Shown here in pieces: positions 11,750 to 22,638 of a stretch of 64,000 nucleotides of DNA. The notes under the pieces were generated by a model. That model was not told the DNA's origin. It saw nothing but the letters and a program-made list of their open reading frames with translations, and did no database searches. This stretch comes from Magnolia sinica. Lineage: Eukaryota; Streptophyta; Magnoliopsida; Magnoliales; Magnoliaceae. The DNA lies in contig NC_080573.1 of the NCBI RefSeq assembly GCF_029962835.1, positions 38,309,001 through 38,373,000 on the forward strand. The letters are read 5' to 3'. Position numbers and translations under genes: made by a program. Each line of letters opens with the position of its first letter. The stretch's first letter is position 1.

Positions 11750-12480
11750 CATTTAAACATTCAAATTTTCAAACTATATGAGTGTAGGGGGGAAGGTATG
11801 CTTTCTTATTTACACAAAATTAACTCAAGTAAATGAAAAAGTACATAAGTTAATAATCTATATGAGTGTAGGATTTGGTTGGAAATCTAAGTATAAGGCC
11901 GACACAGCCAACATGAACTTAAGATAAGGATAGCGTGGCCAAAAAGACCAGTGGCATGGCATAAAGTAAGAAGGCATATCTCAATATACTATTATGTCAA
12001 TAACGCAACCTTCTAAGCCGGTAGTGTGACCGAAGATACATGGTTGAGATAACATGGCCCATTTAGTGCCACCAAGGTAGCTCGACTCGGTTAGCGTGGC
12101 CTAATGTAATGTTAGCGCAACTTTAGAAGTCTATAAATATCCCTAAGGAACCCTCATTTAGGACTTAGCCTCAAATCATTCAAAGCTCCCCTTGTGAAGG
12201 TTAGAGCGACATTCGCTAGCTAAAACTTAGGGAAAAGTTATACTAATCCGTTTGAGGTTAAAGCGTCTTTTCTTTTGCAGAATTTGGGGAAAAGACACAC
12301 AAACCCCAGACCTGGAGAGGAAAGGTCATGGTAACGCCTGTCAGAGTCACACAAGCCTCCTTTATATTCCTTTTGCAGCTATGATGCTACCCTGACTTCA
12401 TAAAGATCATGCTGACCCCTGTCAGGGCTGTGTTAACCCTTTAAAGGCTTCTGTATGCATATTTTATAACATTAATTACT
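11750..12480 (+). repeat. Probable LTR-like region with TATA box
   Basis: A purine run (GTAGGGGGGAAGG, about 11783) precedes a ~700 bp non-coding block. The block has repeated GCGTGGCC / ACATGGCC words between 11930 and 12110, then CTATAAATAT at 12131-12140 followed by CCCTAAGG. That is the polypurine tract, U3 repeat, TATA and R layout seen in the other LTRs of the window. No second copy is present here to prove it. From 12480 to 12730 I see nothing identifiable. Confidence 0.35.
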
Positions 12481-12730
12481 CGTTTGCTCATTCTACTATC
12501 ATACCATGCAATCACACATCAATAACCACTATTACTATGGTGATCCAAATAAACTACAAAGGGGTAGACACTTCCCATTCTCTAATTCAGTATGGATTTG
12601 TGGACATCCTTCCACATCTTATACAATGCTCTGGCACTATCCCAATGCATAAATAACACTCTCTCCGAGATCACTCCTATACATTGTGATCACTCCTTGT
12701 CCAGAGATTAATACATGACAAGCGTACTAT

Positions 12731-12907
12731 TCACAACCCTAAGTGTAGGGTCGCGATGTAGTAATAATCTTGGTGAGATCGAGGTCGAATCCATAGGGAC
12801 TATTCTTGTGTGTATTCTGAAAGCAACTAAAATTAGAAGTAAAATAAGATCTAAAACTATATATGAAATATTAAAGAGAGTAACTGTGAAAACTATCAAT
12901 TCAATTG
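12731..12907 (-). repeat. Athila LTR 3' end remnant
   Basis: It matches the PBS-proximal end of the LTR at 24888-25070; both read TTCACAACCC, AGTGTAGGG and CGATGTAGTAATAATC-type text. It joins gag directly at about 12907, so the segment between gag and the LTR end is deleted. Confidence 0.75.
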
Positions 12908-13530
12908 AGCGACATTGTCTCGACCAATTGGCGCATGGAAGATGTCAATCCATCGTAGAAGAAGTTCGTGATGCACCACGTTTCAAAACCATGTTGTGGG
13001 CATGAACTAACAAGATCCTTGATCGCTCCCAACATTGGAATAATGTTTCATCTTCCTTTTAGGAGAAGTTCATGACCGACTTTCTAAGGGTGTTTGTCTT
13101 ATGGTATGGAAAAAATTTCTTTATGAACTCCCTTATCATGTCATTCCATCTACCAATAGATCGAGGATGTAGAGAATGCAACCACATCTTAGCTTTCTCT
13201 TTCAAAGAAAAAGGAAAGAGTTTTAGCCTGACCATGTCATCAGACACATTTGGAAAGTATAGAGTGACTACAATCTCGTCAAAATCTTTCAAGTGTAGGT
13301 ACGGATTTTCATATTCAAGCCCATGAAATTTTGGAAGGAGTTGTATCACCCCAGGCTTGATATTCATGTGTCCCGAATTTTCTGAAAAAACCATGCATGA
13401 GGGTGTACTCATCCTTGTCAATTGTAAATAGTCTCGCAAAGTATGAGGCTGGGGTACTTGATGCACCTCATTCTCATCCTGGTCTTCCTCAACTCGAGTT
13501 TGAGGTTATCTTCCTGGTTGATTGACCGAT
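12908..13530 (-). pseudogene. Athila-type gag, second copy
   Basis: The frame at 13466-13059 contains the family gag core: YENPYLHLKDFDEI, then VRLKLFPFSLKEKAKMWL, then SIGRWNDMIREFIKKFFP. Sequence similarity to the first copy (24271-23640) continues to 12908 in another frame. It would form the capsid of the particle. It is truncated in its C-terminal part by the join to the LTR remnant, and a stop separates the N-terminal part. Confidence 0.8.
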
Positions 13531-13559
13531 TGATTAGCAACCATCACTTCAATTAACTC

Positions 13560-14139
13560 TGAAGATATCAAGTAGTGTCTAATCCTGTGATGGATAGATA
13601 ACTGCTCAACCAATCCTCCTTCACTCAAAAGATGTCAAGTGTTACAACGGACCCACTTGGGCATGAAATACTCTCAGCCCTCAATTTCAGATTCCAACTT
13701 AAACCTAAAGAAAGAAGAAAATAGAAATCTAGAAATAGAAAGGGAGAGAATTAGAAAGAAGTTACCAAATTAGAAATTCCTAAATTAAGATCTTGCAGAG
13801 CAAAACAAAATAAGTTAGTTTTTAAAAACAGAAATTCTAAAATTAGAAATTTTCTAAAAATAAAAATAAAAAGATGAGTTAATTTCTAAAAACAAATTAG
13901 GAAAGTAAAATAGTTTCTAAAAAGGAAAGTTTCTAAAAACAAAAAATAGAAAGTTTCTAGAAAGAGAAAAAGTTAGTTTCTGCAATTAAATTAGGAAAAT
14001 TTCTAAACCTAAAATTAGAAAGCCAAGTTAGTTTCTAAAATAAAACAGAAAAACCCTAATCTTAAAACTAGGAAAAAGAAAAACACAAATCTTAACCTAA
14101 TTCCAAAACTATCTAATCTCAGAAAAACGCAACCGTTAA
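13560..14139 (-). other. Athila leader rich in TTTCTAAAAA words
   Basis: This is the non-coding leader between PBS and gag. It holds many copies of TTTCTAAAAAC / AGAAAGTTTCTA, many of which pair as TTTCTA...TAGAAA. The same composition recurs in the leader at 24420-24850, and in milder form at 48660-48790. It may be structured RNA involved in packaging; that is inference. Confidence 0.6.
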
Positions 14140-14157
14140 TCCCCAACAGCGGCACCA
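14140..14157 (-). other. Primer-binding site (tRNA-Asp type), second Athila copy
   Basis: The reverse complement reads TGGTGCCGCTGTTGGGGA, close to the TGGCGCCGTTGCCGGGGA complementary to plant tRNA-Asp. The expected LTR on its other side (14158 upward) is absent and is replaced by the 3' non-coding region of the first copy. Confidence 0.75.
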
Positions 14158-14165
14158 AAAACTTG

Positions 14166-14945
14166 TCTTACAGTTCATCTTTTCATTCATTGTCAATTTT
14201 TCAGCTTTTGATTTTTCCATTGATGACTTTCAGGCTATGCCAACCTTTTTAAAGATCATTAATAGGTAGCCGGTTTTTACGACAACTGTTTTTTTAAGCT
14301 GGGTATTACTTTTTTTTTTCATTTGAACATGATAGACAAATTCCCCAGGTTAGTTCCTTCCATGCTTAATAATCACTAAGTTAATACTTCAATATCAAAT
14401 TGAAGCTCTAATGTGAAAGCTAGATGTGACATGTGAAATCATGACTTAATCAATGTTTAAAACTTCTAATCATGAATTAATAATTCGAACTTAATTTTGG
14501 GATCTCCCAAGTGACTAAAATCTAAGAGGCATAAAGAATCAACATTGAGCATCTTATAATTCTAATTCATGGATTAACTTCAAAATCACTTGAATTCACA
14601 GAATTTCTAGAATTTTTCAAAATTTTTTTCACAATTTTGCTCAAAGAGTAAGGAAATAACTGATTAGCCTGTCTAATCCACACCCGCTAACTTAAAATCT
14701 ACACTCTCCTCAATGTAAAAGAGATAAGCATGCAATGGATATGAGGCAACGAAAAGAAAATGAGTAATGATGGAAAGGTAGTACCTGAAGAAGGAAGTTT
14801 GAGGCTTTGTTACGGATCTCAGCATAAAATGGGTTAGCACACAGACTAAACAACTAAAATAAATTATCCTAGTCCTAAATCCTATGAAAGCAGTAAACCT
14901 AACTACACCTCTATCAAACTAGGAGATCAATCCTGGTAGACAGGA
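14166..14945 (-). other. Athila 3' non-coding region
   Basis: AT-rich DNA between the integrase end and the place where the 3' LTR should be. It has no open frame. In this family a long non-coding region, sometimes with an env-like frame, follows integrase; no such frame is visible here. Confidence 0.5.
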
Positions 14946-14949
14946 TCGG

Positions 14950-15230
14950 TCAAAGGTATGACATGTCCTCTGAATCAAATTTCTCAACAAATGACTTTAA
15001 ACAGTGTCCATTCACTTTGAAAGCATCGCCATTTATTGGATTTACTATCTCGATGGCCCCATGAGGATAAATATTAGTGACAGTGAAAGGGCCGGTCCAA
15101 CGAGATCGGAGTTTACTTGGAAAAAGGTGTAACCGAGAATTGTACAAAATGATTTTTTAACCAGTTAAGAATGATTTATGAAGGATTTTCTTATCATGGA
15201 ACACCTTCATTTTGTCCTTACAAATTCTTG
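14950..15230 (-). pseudogene. Athila integrase C-terminal part
   Basis: The frame at 15147-14950 carries the typical end of Athila integrase: [19 protein letters not shown]-type text (here [19 protein letters not shown]), then PFTV and a GAIEI block. From 15230 to 15150 another frame gives the preceding KDKMKVFHDK-like part. It continues the integrase at 19303-19800 across the solo LTR, with about 40 bp present on both sides. Confidence 0.75.
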
Positions 15231-16417
15231 AATCTCCGTAGAACCCCATTCTCGGCTCCCGCCGCTCATACCCAGGTTCCGATCTGGGATGCTACAAGGA
15301 GGATTTTCAACATCGGTTTGATTCGTAATAAGCATAACCAAAGGCATAACCCACAAACAACAACCAAGCACTTCATGTGTTTTTGTCTATAATCATATTG
15401 TTTTTAAGTACTTTGTGCATAAGGGAAATACAATGAAGATAGACCAAAACTCCAAAAGAAGATCAGCCACGCGTCCAAGCCTCAGCGCTGCTGCGAACCA
15501 ACGTCACCTGCACGCAACGGTCGTGCATAAGCTTATAGAAAGCTTAGAGGGTGGTGAAAGTGTATGCTCGAGGTGATAATGTAGTTATGCAGTATCAGAG
15601 TAATGCGGAACATGCTGATGAATGCTAAGAATCCCATTAGCCGTACCAAGGCCATGCGGTGCAAAGAATGATGTCGGCCATACCAAGGCCATGCAATGCA
15701 AAATGCAAGTCAAGCATACAAATCCTCATCTAAGTCCACATGTCAATACGGCTCAAATCTGGAATATCACCGGGGTCTAGTACACTCCAAGCCAGATTGC
15801 CGCCCCATCGCGCGCAATAAGGTGAGTGGAAAAGACCTCACTATCCGCCTGCCAATATCGGGCTCGGCTCGTCAATAGCGGACCCATTCCTCGAGCTGGT
15901 CAGACTCAGCCTAGCATTGCCCCCTACTCTCGGGCGGGTAAGGCCGCACCCCCTTCCAACCGACCACGACACAGTGGAAAGCGCAACCGTCTGGTAATCG
16001 GCACCCAGCGCTCATGCACCCACTCGGTCTAGACGTTGGAGCAACCTCCTGGTACCATAAGGGTTTAGGGACTTTCACCTAGGGATATCTATCGCACCCC
16101 ATGTAGAACAGTATTTCCGGTATCCAATCCTGCCAACCACGATACGTCTGTGGAGGCTACGGCCCTGATGTCGCTAGGGCGTACAGTAACTATACCACAC
16201 AATGCGAATGCATGAATCACACTATTCAGTCATGCAGCAAATCCTGCGCATATCGTGCGCTCATGTAGGGCAACACCCCCCTGTACGGGAGCCCCTAAAC
16301 AATCTGCCCGAAGGCCATGCTATGATCAGTCATTTCTCATATCAAGCATACGTATGATGCATATGATCATGAATCATGGAATTAAATATGTTATATGGGG
16401 TGGATGATGTTCATAAT

Positions 16418-16531
16418 GAAGATGGGCCTAGACGGCCTACACACTACACATATGGGAAGATGGGCCTAGACGGCCTATACACTACACATATGGGAAGATG
16501 GGCCTAGACGGCCTATACACTACACATATGG
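16418..16531. repeat. 38-bp repeat, three near-identical units
   Basis: Units start at 16418, 16456 and 16494 and share GAAGATGGGCCTAGACGGCC; only one base differs between them in a later position. The related solo LTR has a single unit near 31981. Confidence 0.95.
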
Positions 16532-16739
16532 GCCTAACAGTGGACCCAAGGGAAAGTCATAATGCGGACATTTAACCACACTACACTTACAATGTGGACG
16601 TCAAACCAACATTGCTCCCAAGGCACGACTGCCACAAATATCAGTTCATAAGCTATTTTGGGATCACACATTGCAATGGACCTTAGGTACATCCATTGGG
16701 CCCTTAAATACATCAAATTAGCCAAGTCATATGGGCCTT

Positions 16740-17110
16740 ATATTCATTAAGTGAGCCACACCAATGGGCCTTATGTACATTGCACTGGGCTCTCACCCGG
16801 GGCTTCAGAACCTATCAAATAGGCCTAAGCTTATGGGCCTTACACGTGTCAAATGGGCCTCGACAGTTGGGCTCTATATGTACATCAAATGGGTCTACTC
16901 ACCTGGGCCTTATATGTATCAAATGGGCCTCACCAATTGGGCCCCATGTGCACATCAAATGGGCCTCAACTCATTGGCCCCATTACATCAAATGGGCCTC
17001 GACCCATGGGCCCCTAATACATTGAATGGGCCTCGACCCATGGGCCTTTTATATACATCAAAGTGGGCCTCAACCATGGGTCACAAGTACTGAGGTGGGC
17101 CTCAATCACG
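16740..17110. repeat. CAAATGGGCCTC minisatellite in LTR
   Basis: About eleven degenerate units of 28-38 bp built on ACATCAAATGGGCCTC, plus alternating CATGGGCC words. Frames on the plus strand here repeat residues such as QMGL and KWAS and are translations of the array, not a protein. Confidence 0.85.
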
Positions 17111-17499
17111 GGCCTCAACATTAGTAAAAAAAAATATACATATAATATAGTATATAATATGTATATAGTATATAATATATATACATAATACATGTATATA
17201 ATATTATATGAAATATAATATTATATATATATATATATCTATATATATACACACACACACACATCACAGTGGGCCCACACACTCATCACAGTGGGCCCAC
17301 ACACATCAAAGTGGCTCCACGTCCACCGTCCAGGCGGACGGTGGGAATGAAACACATACATCAATGTGGGCTCCATGTGGGGCCCACCATAGTGTTTATA
17401 TCCCATCCGGACCGTTGATAAGGTCCAGCAGACCTAGATGAAGGGTGATAAAAAGTTTCACCTTGATCCAAGATTTCTGTGGGCTCAAAAAGGCTTCAA

Positions 17500-17985
17500 A
17501 TAAGGCTACTATTTCCTGTTGGGTCTGGCAACCCCGTCTTGGTACTCGATCAAACTATCAATCATGCCATGTCTCCAAAGGTCATGTGCAAAACAACGGC
17601 CTTTATACATTGCTTCCTATTCCAGTCGTACCATGGGTGAAGATTTTTATGGACTTCATTTAGAGTCTTCCTAAGACTCATAAGGGAGCAGCTTCGATTT
17701 TATTTTATTTTATTGTGGTGGACCATGTTTCGAAGCTGGCTTACTTCATTCCATAAAAAAGGATGATGGACGCTATGCATATCGCCAACATATTTTTCAT
17801 AGAAATTGTGTGACTTCACGAGGTTTCTAACCATGATTCGAAGTTTGTGGGTCACTTCTAATGTACTTTATGGAAGCAGTTGGAGACTAAGCTGCAATTC
17901 TCTGATGCTTATCATCGTCAAACAAGACAACCAAACCTAAGAACAAGAGCCTTGATAACTTCTTGAGGAGTAAAAGATATTTATG
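17500..17985 (+). pseudogene. Chromovirus-type integrase fragment inside the solo LTR
   Basis: Plus-strand text CHVSKGHVQNNGLYTLLPIP is followed by a VPWVKIFMDFI block. Then, across stops, come a VVDHVSKLAYFIP-like block and a KSLDNFLR-like block. This is the zinc-finger/core junction and core domain of a Gypsy integrase of the CRM/Reina/Galadriel kind, different from the Tekay and Athila integrases in this window. It lies opposite to the host LTR and has no LTR ends of its own. It is dead (several stops). Left border approximate; host LTR text resumes at about 17995. Confidence 0.7.
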
Positions 17986-18000
17986 TTTTCCCATTTAAAC

Positions 18001-18024
18001 GTCCAGCGTCCAGGGACGCTGGAC
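18001..18024. repeat. Perfect 10-bp inverted repeat in LTR
   Basis: GTCCAGCGTC, a 4-base spacer, then its exact reverse complement GACGCTGGAC. The solo LTR at 30733-34467 has the same hairpin with a different spacer (33371-33393). Confidence 0.85.
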
Positions 18025-19302
18025 GGTCTTTGCAATTTGAGGTGGGCCTGTTCAGGTGGGCCACCACTGATGAACGGCGTGGGTATTATACTTATAAGGT
18101 GGGCCCCACTCAAATAAAATGCTTACTACATGGTGGGGTCCATTCAAGTAGCCATACAACCTTACCATCATACAACAAAATAAAAAAAATAAAAATAAAA
18201 TAAAATAAAAATAAAATAAAAAGGGAGAGGGATAGAGAGTGAGACCGTGTGATGGAGGGACCCCGGCACTATGGGCCCTCCCTTGCACTAAATCATACAT
18301 CAAGTGGATCCCATTACATGTGGGGTCCATGGAATTGAAATCCAACGGTGGAGATCCTTTCTCCACTAAAACAAATGGTCTAGATGACCTTAAATATGCA
18401 AGAAAGTAGACATCATGATGGGGTCCATGGAGAATGGCCCCATCATGGAATGATCATGATGATCCAAGTGGGCCATTGGCCACATCATAGGGTCCAAAGC
18501 GAGATCCAAACCATTGATCGGTTGGCCTCACTTGGCCCATCTTAAAAACATCAAAAACTATCCTATCCAAACACCCACCGCTTGATCTTCTTGCTCCCTT
18601 GGCTTCCTTAGCTCCTTGTGCTACCCTTTGATGGAGGAAGATGGGAAATGGATGGTTGAGATGAGAGATGAAGGGGTGGGAAAGGTGGACCTCACAAATG
18701 AAGTTTTCTCACCATGGGGAACTCATGGTGCTCTCTCTTGGATTTGGATTTTTTTTTTTGAAAAAAAGAATAAGAGAGATAGTTGTAAAGGGAGGGAGAG
18801 AGAGAGAAAGAGATGGGTGATGGAGTGATGGGGGATGGTTTGGGTTGAAAATGGTAAAAAGAGGTATGGTTGTTGTTGAAATTTGGAAAAGAGGAGTGGT
18901 GAGGTGGAAAGAATGGTGGACTTTTGAAAAAGGTGGGGATGGGTTGATGTACTTGAGGTATGGGATGCTTTAATGGTTGATTGATGAGACTAATTGTAGA
19001 GATTCCCTCGAAATCCGCAACGCGCGGTGTTTCTTCGGAATAAACGCTGATCGGCATCTTCTTGCCTGGGTATCGGTTCGGTGCGCAAGTCACGGCGTTG
19101 GAACCGTGGCGACGACGCGGTCGCTATGATATAACTTTCGGACCAAGCCGACGTCGGTGCGCGGGACCTGGCTTAGGATCGTGCGCAAACACCGAATACG
19201 GTGCGAAGGTTGCCGGAATTTGACCGGAAGGACCGCGGAAGCCTACGGAACGGTACGGTCTAGGATACGGGACTTACAACCATACTCTGCAAGCCAGTCC
19301 AT

Positions 19303-19800
19303 ATCATGGAACACCTTCATCTTGTCCTTGTAAATTCTCAAATTCTTGTAAGCATAGCATCATTCCAAATTTCCTCAAGTTCATTTAACTCAAGTTTGCG
19401 TAACGAGCCAGCATTGTCCATATTAAAGTTCAGATTTTTGATAGCCTAGTAGGCTTTATGTTCCAACTCCATAGGTAAGTGACAATCTTTCCCATAAATG
19501 AGTCTAAAGGAAGACATTCCAATAGGGGTCTTAAAGGCAGTATGGTAAGCCCATAAAGCATCGGTCAAGCGAATTGACCAATCTTTATGGTCGAGATTAA
19601 CCATTTTCTCTAGAATGTGTTTAATTTTCATGTTGAAATTTTTAGCTTGCCCACTTGTCTGTGGATGGTATGGAGTGCTCACTTTGTGAGAAATGCCATA
19701 TTTCTTAATTAAATTCTCAAATGGCCTATTACAAAAGTGTAAACCTCCATCACTAATGATGGTTTGAGGCATTCCAAACTGGAAAAAGATGTTTTCTTTT
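19303..19800 (-). pseudogene. Athila integrase core
   Basis: The frame at 19772-19446 carries the core: [13 protein letters not shown], then [13 protein letters not shown], then [14 protein letters not shown]. Integrase would join the cDNA to the chromosome. The catalytic glutamate expected after SGQ is not there (the text reads AKNFN), so this copy looks inactive even apart from stops. A further block with LNELEEIWND-like text lies at 19440-19360 in another frame. It continues at 15230. Confidence 0.85.
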
Positions 19801-20484
19801 AAAAATCTAATGACTGTTCAATGGTCATTGTTCCGGCACGGGACCGCTTCAGCCCATTTAGTGACATAGTCTACTGCTAGTAGAATGTATAACTTCCCAA
19901 AGGATTGGGGGAATGGTCCCATGAAATTGATGCCCCAGCAATCAAATGCTTTAATGATTAGGCATCATATTTTGATGGGACAATGCTCCCAATTTCTGAC
20001 AACGCTCACAATCTTTGTAAAACTCATGAATATCTCTAAACATAGTGAGCCGGTAAAAGCCGCACTACAGAATTTTGGTCGTGATCTTTTTAGTAGGAAA
20101 GTAAATACCACAGGCCTGAGAGTGACAGAAAGATATGACACTTTAATGTTCATTGTCAGGCACACATCTCCTTAGAATTTGGTTTGAGCAATATTTAAAC
20201 AAGTATGGATCGTCCCAGAAGAACTTATGTATCTCGGTGAAGAACTTTTTCGTATCTTGTGCAGTCTAATGTGTCGGTGTGAAACCTGTGGCAAGATAAT
20301 TAGCAATATCAGCAAACCAAGGTAATTGGGAGAGTTTAAACAATTGTTCATCAAGGAACATGTCATTTGTGGGTGCCGTCTTAAGGGAATTAGGAAGATG
20401 AAGCCTCGAAAGATGGTCAACCAATATGTTCAACACCCCGTTTTTATCTTTTATTTCTAAATCAAATTCTTAGAGTAGAAGGAT

Positions 20485-20721
20485 CTATCTTATCAAGCAG
20501 GGTTTGTGGTCATTCTTATAAAGAATATACTTTAATGTCGCATGATCAATGTAGATTATGATCTTGGATTCAATCAAGTAGGACCTAAATTTGTCCAAAG
20601 CGAATACTACCGTTAAGAGTTCCTTCTTTGTAGTAGAATAGTTCACTTGGGCAGAATTTAGAGTTCTACTTGCATAGTGAATAACGTAAGGCTTCTTTTC
20701 TTTTCTTTGACCTAACACCAC
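20485..20721 (-). pseudogene. Athila RNase H
   Basis: The 78-residue frame contains KPYVIHYASRTLNSAQVNYS, then TTKKELLTVVFALDKFRSYL. This is the tether/RNase H segment that follows RT in Gypsy polyproteins and removes RNA from the RNA/DNA hybrid. It is separated by stops from RT (above 20952) and from integrase. Confidence 0.85.
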
Positions 20722-20951
20722 CCAAGAGTATAGTCGGATGCGTCACACATGATTTCAAAAGGGATCTGCCAATCGGGTAGCTGCATGATAAGTGTAGTTG
20801 TTAACATGCCCTTGAGCTTAGTGAACAATTATTGGCATTGCTCAGTCCACTCGTATGATACATCTTTTTGAAGTAAATTGCATAAAGGATGAGAGAGGTG
20901 ACTAAAGTCCTTTATGAATTGTTTGTAAAAACCAGCGTGTCCTAAGAAGGA

Positions 20952-21560
20952 TCATATGTCACATATGCTCTTGGGTGGAGGTAGGTTGGAGATAAGATCG
21001 ATTTTAGCCTTATCTACCTCAATTCCCTTGGACAAAATTATAAGTCCAACAACTATTCCCTTAGGAACCATGAAATGACACTTCTTCCAATTCAGTACCA
21101 AAATCTTTTCCTCACATCGCTTCAGCACATTTTTCAAATTATCTAAGCATTCGCTGAAGGATGGACCAAAAACTGAGAAATCATCCATGAAGACCTCTAA
21201 ATATTGCCCCACCATATCAGAAAAAATACTCAACATATATCGTTGAAAGTTGGTGGGGGCATTACACAATCTAAATGTTATCCTTTGGTAAGCAAATGTG
21301 CCAAAAGGACATGTGAAGCTATCTCAATCTAATTGTAGCCCGAATATCTGTTAAGGAAATGGTAATAGGAATGACCAGCTAGCCTTTCCAAAATTTGATC
21401 AATGAAGGGAAAAGGAAAGTGGTCCTTCCTCGTAATAGTATTCAACTTTCTATAGTCAATGCACATTCTCCAACCAATAGTGACTCTAATTGGCACGAGT
21501 TCATTGTCAGCATTAGCTACGATGGTGATTTAGAAATCACCTGAGTTGGACTCACCCATT
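20952..21560 (-). pseudogene. Athila reverse transcriptase
   Basis: The C-terminal part is open at 21269-20952 and keeps the polymerase motif as FMDDFSVFG (about 21191-21165). The N-terminal part at 21560-21270 contains a WRMCIDYRKLNTITRKDHFP-like block in another frame. The motif carrying the first catalytic aspartate reads FLNRYSG instead of FLDGYSG, so that residue is lost. RT would copy the element RNA into cDNA. Frameshifts and stops separate the parts. Confidence 0.85.
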
Positions 21561-21798
21561 GACTATCGGATATAGGGTATATAATACCCATATCCAATAG
21601 CTTAAAAACCTCAACCTTAACCACTTTCTTCATGTTTAAATTTAATCTATATTGTGGTTGCCTAGAGGTCTTCGTATTATCCTTTAGATAAATGCGATAA
21701 GTACAAATCGAAAGATCAATTCCCTTGAGGTCCGTAATCGACTATCTAAGGGCTCTCTTATGCTCAATAAGAGTAGAAATGAGCATACTCTCTTATTC

Positions 21799-22101
21799 TT
21801 AATCAAGGTAGGAAGAAATCACCACCGGGTATATCTTATCTTGACCTAAGTAGACATATTTGAAATCAAAGGGCGAAAGTTTTAGGTCAAGCTTCGGTGT
21901 CTTGAGGTTAGACGGTAGAGACACTACATTAGTTTGGGACAATTTTTCGAATTGTGGCCTACACCGGTTAACTTCAAGTACCGACACAGTATCTAGCATA
22001 GTCCCCATCTCCCTAATCATGTCATCATCAAAATCATGAGAGTGTACCATACACATCTCTAGAGGGTCAGAGGATAAGGTCAAGAGTGTTCTATCTTCCA
22101 C
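21799..22101 (-). pseudogene. Athila pol spacer between protease and RT
   Basis: 100-residue frame with an acidic start and the block LPSNLKTPKLDLKLSP, then YVYLGQDKIYPVVISS. This is the conserved lead-in to RT in Athila pol. A related frame is found in the plus-strand element at 63547-63900. Confidence 0.75.
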
Positions 22102-22208
22102 GAAAGAGTCAATGAAGTTAATATCGTGGAGATCATCATCATCCTCTAACTATTTGCTTGTATTGAAAAAGATATTCAACTTAAATGTCATATTTTCGAA
22201 AGACAAAC

Positions 22209-22510
22209 TCATGAATTCCTGCAATTAATGATCACATTTGATGTGATAAGGAATGGGAGACCAAGAATGACAGGTATTTGAGTGCTCATGTCCATGATAG
22301 ATTGAGTATCCAGGACGATAAAATCTACTGGATAGTAGAATTTGTCAACCTGGACCAACACATCCTCAATTATCCCTCTCGGTACTTGAACTAAGCGATC
22401 GAAAAGTTTTAACGTGGTCCGGGTGGGTTTTAATTCACATAGACCCAGTTGCTCGTAGACCGAGTATGTGATCTGATTCACGCTCGCTCCTAAGTCGAGA
22501 AGTGCGTGCT
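22209..22510 (-). pseudogene. Athila aspartic protease
   Basis: The active-site block DLGASVN is present just before the open frame (about 22495-22475). QITYSVYEQLGLCELKPTRT, VPRGIIEDVLVQV, FIVLD and PVILGLPFL follow. The protease would cleave the Gag-Pol polyprotein. The core active-site residues are retained here, but the frame is interrupted upstream and downstream. Compare the inverted copy at 60697-60918. Confidence 0.85.
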
Positions 22511-22638
22511 CAATCTGGTAGTTCCCAATTATTCAAGTGATGGTTGGGCTACCGAGATCTTTCTACTTTTGTGGCACATCTTGCTTCAGGATGACACTCA
22601 CTTTTTTCAGTTAAAAAGATCTTCTTTTAAATATTCTG

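Larger units (their letters stand above)
15232..19278 (-). repeat. Solo Tekay LTR in the Athila integrase
   Basis: The right end (GGATACGGGACTTACA) is the reverse complement of the LTR start TGTAAGCCCCGTATCC at 57701. The left end starts at TCTCCGTAGAACCCC, which aligns with 30797, so the final ~65 bp next to the PBS are missing. It contains three 38-bp repeats (16418-16531), a GGGCC minisatellite (16740-17110), an integrase fragment (17500-17985) and the conserved GC-rich start region (19000-19278). No internal region or second LTR is present. A 5-bp duplication is not seen; instead ~40 bp of integrase are present on both sides. Confidence 0.8.

Noticed and set aside
16764-17093. 109-residue plus-strand frame with repeated MGL/KWAS text
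   Set aside because: It is a translation of the GGGCC minisatellite; shifted frames and related arrays at 51151-51396 and 59668-59974 give similar false proteins.
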